This document shows positions 1 to 5,930 of a stretch of DNA of 7,717 nt, in pieces (position 1 is the first letter of the stretch; the number at the start of each line of letters is the position of its first letter). Location: contig JABMPO010000304.1 of assembly GCA_013203015.1 (NCBI GenBank), positions 1 to 7,717 of the forward strand. The letters are read 5' to 3'. Below the pieces are notes generated by a model. That model did no database searches and was not told the origin of the DNA. It saw nothing but the letters and a program-made list of their open reading frames with translations. The stretch is from Fidelibacterota bacterium (GTDB taxonomy: Bacteria; Fidelibacterota; Marinisomatia; Marinisomatales; TCS56). The position numbers and the translations under genes are program-made.

Positions 1-159
1 AAAAAACTGTTCGAGAATCTGATCAATGATGAGGAACGGCACTTCAGTCAATTTGATAGCGAATTAGAAAATATGAGTAAATTTGGTGACGGCTATTTGG
101 CACTTCAATCAATCGAGCGCAGTAAAATGTTAGCAAGTGGTGGGGGCGGTCAGGAATGA
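1..159 (+). CDS. Ferritin/bacterioferritin-like protein, C-terminal fragment (5' end outside window)
   Basis: An open frame enters from the left edge and stops with TGA at 157-159, giving the last 52 residues of a protein. The visible part begins KKLFENLINDEERHF and continues through a helix-like stretch containing FGDGYLALQS. The E-E-R-H segment (fragment residues 11-14) fits the ExxH iron-ligand motif of the last core helix of bacterioferritin and related four-helix di-iron proteins. The following YLALQS resembles the YLQxQ segment at bacterioferritin C-termini. The tail SGGGGQE is a glycine-rich extension. If the assignment holds, the protein stores or oxidises iron in the cytoplasm. A rubrerythrin-like or other ferritin-like family member is also possible, because the first three helices are missing from the window. 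No gene directly downstream appears to be translationally coupled to it. Confidence 0.6.
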   Translation, partial: KKLFENLINDEERHFSQFDSELENMSKFGDGYLALQSIERSKMLASGGGGQE

Positions 160-280
160 CATTCTGAATCTACAAACATACACAGCCCAAATATGGTCGG
201 CGCAAAAACATTATGATATATTCAAAATGTTATCTGATCTACCATAGTAAACAAATCATGCCAGGAAAGGCAGGTTAAAA

Positions 281-469
281 TTGAGTGATCGCGAAAAAAG
301 AGAACAAAAATATCGGGAATTTACAATATTTGGTGCTTCACGATTTACGCTTTACGCCCTATCCGGAATAGCAATTTATCTGGAACATTTTCAATTGGCA
401 GGAATAGCCTTTGTTATTGGCGCAATTTTCGGTCTTGTCCGCAGAATTTATCATTTGTGGTACAGTTAA
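281..469 (+). CDS. Small two-helix membrane protein, function unknown
   Basis: This 62-residue protein starts at TTG 281. The sequence AGGAAAGGCAGG lies just upstream, with AGG at 272-274 and a six-base spacer, which is a good ribosome binding site. No ATG is available in frame: the ATG at 258 reads into TAA in another frame. Residues 1-15 are strongly charged (MSDREKREQKYREF). Two hydrophobic segments follow, at about 17-34 and 39-54, with the basic residues RRIYHLW after the second. The short loop holds LEHFQ. The hairpin-with-basic-tail shape is loosely like AtpZ/AtpI-type small membrane proteins, but no diagnostic motif is seen and no ATP synthase genes are adjacent. I do not recognise a family. 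It lies 121 bases after the ferritin-like gene and could share its transcript. Its coding status rests on the ribosome binding site and the coherent two-helix design. Confidence 0.6.
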   Translation: MSDREKREQKYREFTIFGASRFTLYALSGIAIYLEHFQLAGIAFVIGAIFGLVRRIYHLWYS

Positions 470-475
470 CTTTAT

Positions 476-499
476 GCTTAAGTATTAAAGTTATTAAGC
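476..499 (+). terminator. Possible weak terminator after the small membrane protein gene
   Basis: GCTTAAGTA (476-484) can pair with TATTAAGC (492-499), with one bulged G and a seven-base loop. A T-rich stretch (TATTTTATTA) follows at about 507-516. The stem is AT-rich and weak. It lies between two genes that converge, so a terminator is expected here. A second short inverted pair, CTTAAG at 544-549 and 557-562, lies closer to the PhoU stop and could serve the opposite strand. Neither is strong. Confidence 0.3.
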
Positions 500-566
500 T
501 TGCAAGTATTTTATTACTAAATTGAGCTTGATTGCGGCGATATCTTAAGTAAACGGCTTAAGCTGG

Positions 567-1271
567 TCAACTGATAGTATCACCAGACGTTGGTTCTTTT
601 GCTTTATACCCGATTGTATCGACTGGATTAGTTAGAACTGAAGTTATATTTTTTAAATGAGCACCAATTCGTTTTAGATAACGGGCATACAGCACAATCG
701 TTGCCGTTTGAGTTTCGTCACCGAATTTGAGTTTGCCGGCTAAAATTCCATTTACCAGTTCGTCTGATGCCTCATTAACTTGATTGTTATAAGTTTTTTG
801 CAAGGCATAGGCTTTTTCGGTATCTTGGCGCTTAATTGCTAATACTGTATTCTTGAAACGCTTGAGAATTTTCCTTTCGATTTTTCCCAGCTCGGGAGAT
901 ATTTCTTCGGCAATTAATTTTTCAGGATGATAGATGGCCAGATCAAGAATATTCTTGGTATAATCACCCAACCTTTCAATATCAATTACCATATTTACTA
1001 AAACCATTCCACTGGATAGGTTTTTGTTTTCTTTTTGTAAAGCAAAATGGGTCATTACTTTACGGCGAACATTCTTTTGGTATTCATTTATCTCTCGGTC
1101 TCGTTTTTTCAGTGCAATTACATTCTTGCGTTTGCTATCTTTCCGTAATAGGGTGATTGCCTCAATAAACATTTCCCGCGAACAGTCCAGCATATCAAAA
1201 CTTTCCTGCCAGGCTTGGGATAAGAGATCCTCCTGACGCCAAAAATTTACCAGATCCTTAAAAACATTCAT
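567..1271 (-). CDS. PhoU-domain protein, partner of the Na+/phosphate cotransporter
   Basis: This 234-residue, mostly helical protein has PhoU features. The first three-helix bundle contains DIERLGDYTKNI, with E99 and D103 forming the ExxxD metal-binding motif followed by N107-I108. The matching helix of the second bundle reads RYLKRIGAHLKNI from residue 197. Here the usual E and D are replaced by K200 and A204, although H205 and the N-I pair remain. Length fits a standalone two-bundle PhoU (about 220-240 residues). PhoU proteins regulate phosphate uptake, classically by restraining PstSCAB and PhoR. In many bacteria, PhoU domains are fused to or encoded beside NptA-type symporters. The gene is three bases downstream of the cotransporter, with GAGG (1281-1278) overlapping the upstream gene's end and a six-base gap to ATG, which suggests translational coupling. 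No pst or phoBR genes are present, so its target is inferred to be the symporter. Confidence 0.88.
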   Translation of the reverse strand: MNVFKDLVNFWRQEDLLSQAWQESFDMLDCSREMFIEAITLLRKDSKRKNVIALKKRDREINEYQKNVRRKVMTHFALQKENKNLSSGMVLVNMVIDIERLGDYTKNILDLAIYHPEKLIAEEISPELGKIERKILKRFKNTVLAIKRQDTEKAYALQKTYNNQVNEASDELVNGILAGKLKFGDETQTATIVLYARYLKRIGAHLKNITSVLTNPVDTIGYKAKEPTSGDTIS

Positions 1272-1274
1272 AAT

Positions 1275-2417
1275 TTACCTCGTTAAGAAGATTAGACTAA
1301 TTGGTAATATAAAGAAAACGACGACTATGTACAGCAATGGAAAAATTCGATTACGAATTGCCATTGCAGCCAAATTTTCCGCTAATTTTATCGGGATATT
1401 TCTGACAAGTGGAATCGGCCAGATTACCAGAATCCCGAAAACATTGAACAGCAGGTGAGCGAAAGCAACTGCCACCGGCGCCACTGATGCGGCGACCAGA
1501 CTTGCCAGGATGGCGGTAATGGTGGTCCCGATGTTAGAACCAAGAGTATAGGGGAAGATTTGACGCAGGGTTAGAATTCCCGCTCCTGCCAGAGGAATTA
1601 CCAGCGACGTGGTAATGGAACTGCTCTGAACGAGAACAGTAATAGCCATCCCAAAAAACATGGCTCGAATCCAGGTTTTAAATATATGGCTGTCGAAAAA
1701 AGCCTCCAGTCGCGATATAACCAAACTGCGTATTGCAACCGTTAAATATTTCAGCGCCAGGAACAGCATGACCAATGCTGTGATTAATATCAGCCAGTAG
1801 GGATTAATTAATTCCTGAGCTTTAAAAATATTTGTTATGAGATGCACGGTTGGTTGAGTTATCATTTTTACCGGACTATTAAATGTGACGGTGCCGGTTC
1901 CGATAAAACGTTCAGCCAGCCAGTAGGCGCTTTGGCCGATGAAATTGGTTTTCAACTGGATTGGAAACAGGATGCACACCGACATCAGGTTGAAAAAATC
2001 ATGGACAATGGAAGCGGCAAATGCCCGTTTAAATTCACTTTTTCTTACTATATGTCCCAGTGATACAATCGTATTGGTAACACTGGTCCCAATATTGGCG
2101 CCCATTATATAGGGGATGGCGGCGGCAAGCGCAATTCGCGGATCATCACCAAAAGTGCCGGCGGCAACCATGCCAACGACTATCGAAGTGGTAGTTGATG
2201 AGCTTTGAATCAGGCTGGTTGCCAGAATTCCAATTAATAACCCGACCAGGGGACCGGCAGATGTTTGGATCAATTGCTCAGCAAAAGTACGTCCAAGACC
2301 TTTGAATGCGCTCCCAATCAAACCAATGCTAACCAAGAAAAAATACAACAGCGCCAGGATGGCAAGTACCTTGAGGTAGGACTTCCAGGCCGGTGGCGAT
2401 TTTGGTATGTTGTCCAT
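1275..2417 (-). CDS. Na+/phosphate cotransporter, NptA/PNaS family
   Basis: This 380-residue integral membrane protein imports phosphate with sodium. It has the two inverted-repeat signatures of the type II Na/Pi cotransporter (SLC34/NptA) family: QSSSTTTS at residues 71-78 and QSSSITTS at 264-271. Each is followed by a G-x-N-I-G-T segment, GANIGT (106-111) and GSNIGT (293-298). The QSSS pairs form the substrate and sodium site in this family. About eight hydrophobic segments are visible, and the protein ends in a hydrophobic helix and TR. Some family members carry a fused C-terminal PhoU domain; here it is encoded by the separate next gene. I chose ATG at 2417 over the overlapping TTG at 2420, because the purine run GAAAGA just upstream leaves about four bases before ATG and only one before TTG. 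The gene is transcribed divergently from the MFS gene. Confidence 0.92.
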   Translation of the reverse strand: MDNIPKSPPAWKSYLKVLAILALLYFFLVSIGLIGSAFKGLGRTFAEQLIQTSAGPLVGLLIGILATSLIQSSSTTTSIVVGMVAAGTFGDDPRIALAAAIPYIMGANIGTSVTNTIVSLGHIVRKSEFKRAFAASIVHDFFNLMSVCILFPIQLKTNFIGQSAYWLAERFIGTGTVTFNSPVKMITQPTVHLITNIFKAQELINPYWLILITALVMLFLALKYLTVAIRSLVISRLEAFFDSHIFKTWIRAMFFGMAITVLVQSSSITTSLVIPLAGAGILTLRQIFPYTLGSNIGTTITAILASLVAASVAPVAVAFAHLLFNVFGILVIWPIPLVRNIPIKLAENLAAMAIRNRIFPLLYIVVVFFILPISLIFLTR

Positions 2418-2420
2418 CAA

Positions 2421-2619
2421 TTCTTTCAGTTGAAAATGGACAGGAATTTAACCCAATCCAGAATAAGATATAGGGAACTTTTAACAGAAAATATATAATG
2501 AAAAGTTATTTGGTTTTTTATGATCAAATTATAATCTCACACAGTTAATATCGGTATCTAAAACAAAGTTTTAATAGCGCATTTCTATCCTAAACCAAAA
2601 ATTGGGAGTTCGATCGCAA
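2421..2619. promoter_or_regulatory. Divergent intergenic region with promoter-like elements
   Basis: This AT-rich spacer separates the phosphate transporter operon (minus) from the MFS gene (plus). A perfect -10 hexamer, TATAAT, is at 2530-2535 on the plus strand. ATTATA at 2528-2533 makes an overlapping TATAAT on the minus strand, so one site could serve either direction. Another plus-strand TATAAT is at 2494-2499. No convincing -35 hexamer stands at 16-18 bases from any of these (TTATTT at 2506-2511 is the nearest for the 2530 site), so the exact start is uncertain. I saw no clear PHO-box-like tandem repeat. Confidence 0.4.
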
Positions 2620-3837
2620 ATGTCAAATGTTAATCAGCCCGTTTCTGCTTATCGATGGATAATTTTAACAGTATATGCAATTATCGCTGCAGTCATTCAA
2701 ATCCAATGGCTGACCTTCGCCCCGGTCGCCCGGGAAGCGCGGGTATTTTACGACGCCTCTGCTTTACAGATTGATTTCCTTTCCCTGATATTTATGCTGG
2801 TTTTCATACTGGTTTGTATCCCAGCATCGTTCATCATCGATACCTACGGACTGAAGATCGGTGTTGGGATCGGTGCCGTGTTAACCGCTGTATTTGGATT
2901 GATGAAGGGGCTGTTTGCAGATAGCTACACCATGGTCGTAATTGCCCAGGTTGGGTTAGCTATCGCCCAACCGTTCATAATAAATGCCGCCACTAAAGTG
3001 GCCGGTGTCTGGTTCCCGATTCGCGAGCGGGCTACGGCGGTAGGGATTGCAACCCTGGCTCAATTCCTCGGTATTGTGTTGGTTATGATTCTCACACCAT
3101 CGATGGTAGTTGAAACCGCCGACGGCTCATTCACAATTTATTCGATGCTGATGACTTACGGAATCATCACAGTTATTGGAGCGGGGCTGCTGTTGGTTTT
3201 TCTAAAGGAGAAACCGGCAAATCCACCGGAACCGAATGAACAGGTCGAACGGATTCAGGTGATGGCCGGCTTCAGGCATATTTTCCGTCAGCGCGATATG
3301 CGTTTGTTATTGATCATGTTTTTTATCGGATTGGGGATATTCAATGCCATCAGCACAGTCATCGATCAGATTTGTGAAGTGAAAGGTCTCACTGCGGATC
3401 AGACCGGACTGGTGGGCGGTATCATGTTAATCGCCGGAATTATTGGCGCAATTGTTCTGCCGCCACTATCGGATAAGTACCGCAAACGCAAGTTGTTTTT
3501 AATTCTGGCAATGGGTGGTATGACCCCGGGATTGATCGGTTTGACAGTATTTACAGGTTACATCCCATTGTTGGTATCCTCATTCATTCTGGGCTTCTTC
3601 CTGCTGGGGGCCGGCGCGCCAGTGGGTTTCCAATATGCTGCTGAGGTTACTCATCCCGCACCTGAATCCACCTCACAAGGCTTGCTGCTGCTGGCTGGTC
3701 AGATCTCAGGAATTCTGTTCATCGTGGGCATGAATCTAATTGGTATGATTCCGGGATTAGTCACATTTGTGGCACTGGCACTGGTGATTATCTTTTTAAC
3801 GATCCGTTTGGATGAATCTCCAATGATAGGGAGATGA
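2620..3837 (+). CDS. MFS transporter of the FLVCR (SLC49)-like group
   Basis: This 405-residue carrier has about 12 hydrophobic segments. The N-terminal half matches the pattern of eukaryotic FLVCR proteins. YRW begins TM1, Q-W (residues 29-30) lies in TM1, I-D-F-L-S-L-I-F-M-L (51-60) starts TM2, and I-D-T-Y-G-L-K (73-79) is the loop 2-3 MFS motif. VWFPIRERATA occupies the TM4-5 region. The equivalent loop in the second half is LSDKYRKRK (283-291, D285). FLVCR proteins move heme, choline or ethanolamine; prokaryotic relatives are largely uncharacterised, so the substrate is unknown. I place the start at ATG 2620 with GGGAG at 2604-2608 (an 11-base spacer, rather long). A TTG at 2602 would add six residues but lacks its own ribosome binding site. 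The next gene starts 131 bases downstream on the same strand and may be transcribed separately. Confidence 0.82.
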   Translation: MSNVNQPVSAYRWIILTVYAIIAAVIQIQWLTFAPVAREARVFYDASALQIDFLSLIFMLVFILVCIPASFIIDTYGLKIGVGIGAVLTAVFGLMKGLFADSYTMVVIAQVGLAIAQPFIINAATKVAGVWFPIRERATAVGIATLAQFLGIVLVMILTPSMVVETADGSFTIYSMLMTYGIITVIGAGLLLVFLKEKPANPPEPNEQVERIQVMAGFRHIFRQRDMRLLLIMFFIGLGIFNAISTVIDQICEVKGLTADQTGLVGGIMLIAGIIGAIVLPPLSDKYRKRKLFLILAMGGMTPGLIGLTVFTGYIPLLVSSFILGFFLLGAGAPVGFQYAAEVTHPAPESTSQGLLLLAGQISGILFIVGMNLIGMIPGLVTFVALALVIIFLTIRLDESPMIGR

Positions 3838-3844
3838 TCGCTTA

Positions 3845-3879
3845 ACCACCAAGACACCAAGAACACTGAGTACACAAAG
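3845..3879. repeat. Short degenerate tandem repeat, about 9-base period
   Basis: Four consecutive units follow the MFS stop: ACCACCAAG (3845-3853), ACACCAAG (3854-3861, one base short), AACACTGAG (3862-3870) and TACACAAAG (3871-3879). The consensus is approximately NACACNAAG. The partial unit TACC follows. It is noncoding and has no obvious secondary structure. Similar NACACNAAG runs are known from spacers of various environmental bacteria. An AT-rich run with recurring ATTCA words follows at about 3905-3935, before the next gene. Confidence 0.6.
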
Positions 3880-3968
3880 TACCAATTAAATAGTTGTTAA
3901 CTTCATTCAACATTCATAACTCAAAATTCAATATTTCATCTTCCGATTCCTGAAACCTGACTATTGAC

Positions 3969-4766
3969 ATGGACACATTATTCTGGTATAAACTTCTCCA
4001 AAGCTTCCTGGTTGGCAGCATCTGGATTACCGTCAGCACTCTGATTGCCGAAAAATACGGTAGTAAAATCGGCGGTTTCATCGGCGGTTTGCCATCTACC
4101 ATAATTATTGCCCTCTTATTTATCGGTATCACCCAATCGCCGGAGGCAGCTGTTCGAGCTACCACAGTAGTGCCGCTGACAATGGGTATTAACGGGATAT
4201 TTACTTTAGTCTATCTGATCAGTATCAAACGTGGTTTGCCCATAGCGCTGACACTCGCTTTTCTGGTCTGGATTGCTCTCGTTGGTCCGCTGGCTATGTC
4301 GGGATTGGATAATTTTCCTCTGGCAATTGGAGGCTGGTTATTGTTGATGGTATTCTATTTTGTCGCTGTTGAAAAATTCGCCAACATTCCAGCTCATGGC
4401 AAAGTGAATGTTCACTACACCTCAATCCAAATCATTGCTCGAGGGTTATTCGCCGGTATCCTGATTGCTTTTGCCGTATTCATAAGCAAACTTGCTGGTC
4501 CGATACTGGGCGGAATTTTTTCAGTATTCCCTGTAATCTTCACTTCTTCGATGGTAATTACCTATCGTTCCGGTGGTTATAAATTCTCCCGGGCGGTGGT
4601 AAAAACCCTGGTTGTGAGCGCCATGGTTAATGTCAGTGTTTATTCGATTGCCGTTCGCTACACCTACGGCTGGCTGGGATTAGCCTGGGGTACTCTGGCT
4701 GCAATCGGCGTTTCAATGATCACTGCCTGGTTCACGTTTTATATAATCAGGAAATGGTTGAAATAA
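3969..4766 (+). CDS. Polytopic membrane protein with internal duplication, function unknown
   Basis: This 265-residue protein is almost entirely hydrophobic, with eight or nine predicted membrane segments. Two stretches resemble each other. The first is about residues 25-86, with GSKIGGFIGGLPSTIII then a polar S-P-E-A-A-V-R loop and a long helix. The second is about 170-230, with LAGPILGGIFSVFPVIF then R-S-G-G-Y-K-F-S-R-A-V and a long helix. The shared pattern G-x-x-(I/L)-G-G-hydrophobic-x-P suggests two copies of a small-residue and proline-containing helix pair. This is reminiscent of GlpM/DUF3147-type small membrane proteins duplicated into one chain, but the match is from memory and tentative. 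Substrate and role are unknown. The ATG at 3969 is preceded by no clear Shine-Dalgarno sequence. No upstream ATG gives an obviously better start. It follows the MFS gene by 131 bases, a spacer that contains short repeats. Confidence 0.75.
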   Translation: MDTLFWYKLLQSFLVGSIWITVSTLIAEKYGSKIGGFIGGLPSTIIIALLFIGITQSPEAAVRATTVVPLTMGINGIFTLVYLISIKRGLPIALTLAFLVWIALVGPLAMSGLDNFPLAIGGWLLLMVFYFVAVEKFANIPAHGKVNVHYTSIQIIARGLFAGILIAFAVFISKLAGPILGGIFSVFPVIFTSSMVITYRSGGYKFSRAVVKTLVVSAMVNVSVYSIAVRYTYGWLGLAWGTLAAIGVSMITAWFTFYIIRKWLK

Positions 4767-4770
4767 TTTC

Positions 4771-4793
4771 GTAGGGGCGCGCCGTGCCTCTAC
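4771..4793. repeat. REP-like GTAGGGGC hairpin
   Basis: GTAGGGGCGC at 4771-4780 pairs with GTGCCTCTAC at 4784-4793 through a ten-base-pair stem that includes two G-T wobbles and a three-base loop. It begins four bases after the preceding stop codon. It is not followed by a T-run, so a repeat is more likely than an intrinsic terminator. The same eight bases, GTAGGGGC, recur at the right edge of the window (7710-7717). Confidence 0.55.
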
Positions 4794-4832
4794 TGAATAA
4801 TTCGTAATTTCCGTACCCTACGGAAATAGCGA

Positions 4833-4859
4833 TTGTTATTTATGGTGTGTTTATATAAT
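4833..4859 (+). promoter_or_regulatory. Predicted fic promoter
   Basis: A perfect -10 hexamer TATAAT lies at 4854-4859, with TTGTTA (4/6 to TTGACA) at 4833-4838 and a 15-base spacer. This would start transcription near 4866, leaving a leader of about 30 bases that contains the tandem TACGGAA words. The spacer is short for a sigma-70 promoter, but the arrangement is kept in the second repeat copy. Confidence 0.55.
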
Positions 4860-4873
4860 TTACAGCAAAACAA

Positions 4874-4892
4874 GGGTACGGAAAATACGGAA
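4874..4892 (+). promoter_or_regulatory. Putative operator overlapping the fic ribosome binding site
   Basis: Two TACGGAA words, at 4877-4883 and 4886-4892, sit nine bases apart just downstream of the predicted transcription start. The GGA of the second word is six bases from the fic ATG and is the only Shine-Dalgarno-like sequence there. Further copies, TTTCCGTA (4808-4815) and TACGGAAA (4819-4826), lie upstream of the -35. This pattern suits a repressor that holds sites on both sides of the promoter. The Fic protein's own helix-turn-helix domain is the obvious candidate binder, by inference only. Confidence 0.45.
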
Positions 4893-4897
4893 TTAAC

Positions 4898-5920
4898 ATG
4901 CATGAGCTAAAAGAAATAAAGCTGGTATTAGATGGTCTGCGTTCTATCGGACGACCATTTATGTTGGTTAATAATAGCGAGTGGTATTCACTATTTCACG
5001 ATGAAATTCGAAATTCTATTGCCATTGAGGGGATTTTTACTGATCGCAACCAATTATTAGCAGTTTTAGAAGGCAATCAACGCACAACTGATCAGAAAAG
5101 TGCAGCAATCCTTGGGTACTTTGAAGCGGCCAGTACATTGTATGATTATGCCAATAATCAATATACAACTGACGAATTCAGCCTCCGACTATCAGATCTC
5201 AAACAGATTCATACACTGTTGATGAAATATGAATATCAGTTTGGATCGTTCGTTGGCAAGTTGGGTGGATTCAGGGAAGAAAATGTCGCTGTTACAAGTT
5301 CAAATTTTACTCCTCTTAATTATTTGAATTTGAATGATGCTCTTCCCATATTTGTAAAATGGTTAAATGAAAATTTGAAAACTAACAAATTTGATTTGCT
5401 AACATCCATTGCCGCTAGCCATATAGTATTTGAAACGATCCATCCTTTCCGTGATGGCAATGGCCGTGTTGGACGCATCTTATTATCGTACATTTTAATC
5501 GGGACCGGACTATTAAATATTTCGATCAAAGGTACAGCAAAGGTTGATCGCGAAAAATATTATTCTGCTTTGGAAACCGGTGACAATCAAATCGAAAGTT
5601 TCCTGCGCCGAATTGAACAAGGTGAAACTCCGACAGTTTCCCGATTTAATAAAGCTGTTAGACAGAGCAATCTGGAGCCAATGAAAAAAATCATTTTAAA
5701 TCGCTTGAATCATTCGCTATCACTAATTGAAAAAGATATAAAAACATTTAATCAGGATGCACTTTTACCATTGCGCGATGCGGCGAAATATTATAGCTAT
5801 TCACAGGACTATTTGCGTCAATTGATTCACAGTGGCAAGTTGAAAGGGGAAAAGCGCGGGAAACTCTGGTATGTTTCAGTGAGGGCAATCAAGCAATATG
5901 AAGAACGCATACACGGTTGA
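4898..5920 (+). CDS. Class II Fic-domain AMP-transferase with C-terminal helix-turn-helix
   Basis: Fic proteins transfer AMP (occasionally another group) from a nucleotide to hydroxyl side chains of target proteins. This 340-residue protein carries the full catalytic motif HPFRDGNGRVGR at residues 182-193, with catalytic H182, phosphate-binding loop G187-N188-G189 and R190/R193. An N-terminal inhibitory motif, S40-I-A-I-E44-G45, fits the (S/T)xxxE(G/N) consensus, so this is a self-inhibited class II Fic needing no separate antitoxin. GGFREENVAV (123-132) is the usual flap-side strand. The last 52 residues, from LLPLRDAAKYYSYSQDYLRQL to the end, form a MerR/excisionase-type helix-turn-helix with wing KRGKLWYV. 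The layout resembles Shewanella SoFic. The start at ATG 4898 directly follows the TACGGAA repeats. The gene looks more AT-rich than the transporter genes to its left and lies between two 86-bp repeats, which hints at acquisition as a unit. The target protein is unknown. Confidence 0.93.
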   Translation: MHELKEIKLVLDGLRSIGRPFMLVNNSEWYSLFHDEIRNSIAIEGIFTDRNQLLAVLEGNQRTTDQKSAAILGYFEAASTLYDYANNQYTTDEFSLRLSDLKQIHTLLMKYEYQFGSFVGKLGGFREENVAVTSSNFTPLNYLNLNDALPIFVKWLNENLKTNKFDLLTSIAASHIVFETIHPFRDGNGRVGRILLSYILIGTGLLNISIKGTAKVDREKYYSALETGDNQIESFLRRIEQGETPTVSRFNKAVRQSNLEPMKKIILNRLNHSLSLIEKDIKTFNQDALLPLRDAAKYYSYSQDYLRQLIHSGKLKGEKRGKLWYVSVRAIKQYEERIHG

Positions 5921-5930
5921 ATCAATTTTT

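Larger units (their letters stand above)
4807..4892 (+). repeat. 86-bp direct repeat, copy 1 (upstream of fic)
   Basis: This segment matches 5931-6016 at 71 of 86 positions with no gap, by my hand count. It starts with the hairpin TTTCCGTA-CCC-TACGGAAA (4808-4826) and ends with two tandem TACGGAA words (4877-4883 and 4886-4892) nine bases apart. Its ends are also inverted repeats: TTTCCGTACCC (4808-4818) is the exact complement of GGGTACGGAAA (4874-4884). The inverted similarity extends outward to 4799 and 4894 with one mismatch and one indel. It ends five bases before the fic start codon. Confidence 0.9.

Noticed and set aside
1024..1236. Plus-strand open frame opposite the PhoU gene
   Set aside because: It lies wholly antisense to a clearly recognised gene and its translation has no recognisable domain.
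1842..2063. Plus-strand open frame opposite the phosphate transporter
   Set aside because: Antisense to the transporter's conserved core, with no family features.
2265..2498. Plus-strand open frame over the transporter start and divergent spacer
   Set aside because: Mostly antisense to the transporter N-terminus, low-complexity translation, and it would occupy the promoter region.
3914..4165. Minus-strand open frame opposite the start of the 3969 membrane protein
   Set aside because: The opposite strand encodes a coherent membrane protein, and this frame shows no domain.
4767..4897. A small antitoxin gene before fic, as in FicTA or Phd-Doc modules
   Set aside because: No open frame with a start signal lies in the spacer, and the inhibitory S-x-x-x-E-G motif is inside the Fic protein itself.
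5320..5529. Minus-strand open frame within fic
   Set aside because: It is antisense to the Fic catalytic motif, so it is a by-product of that gene.
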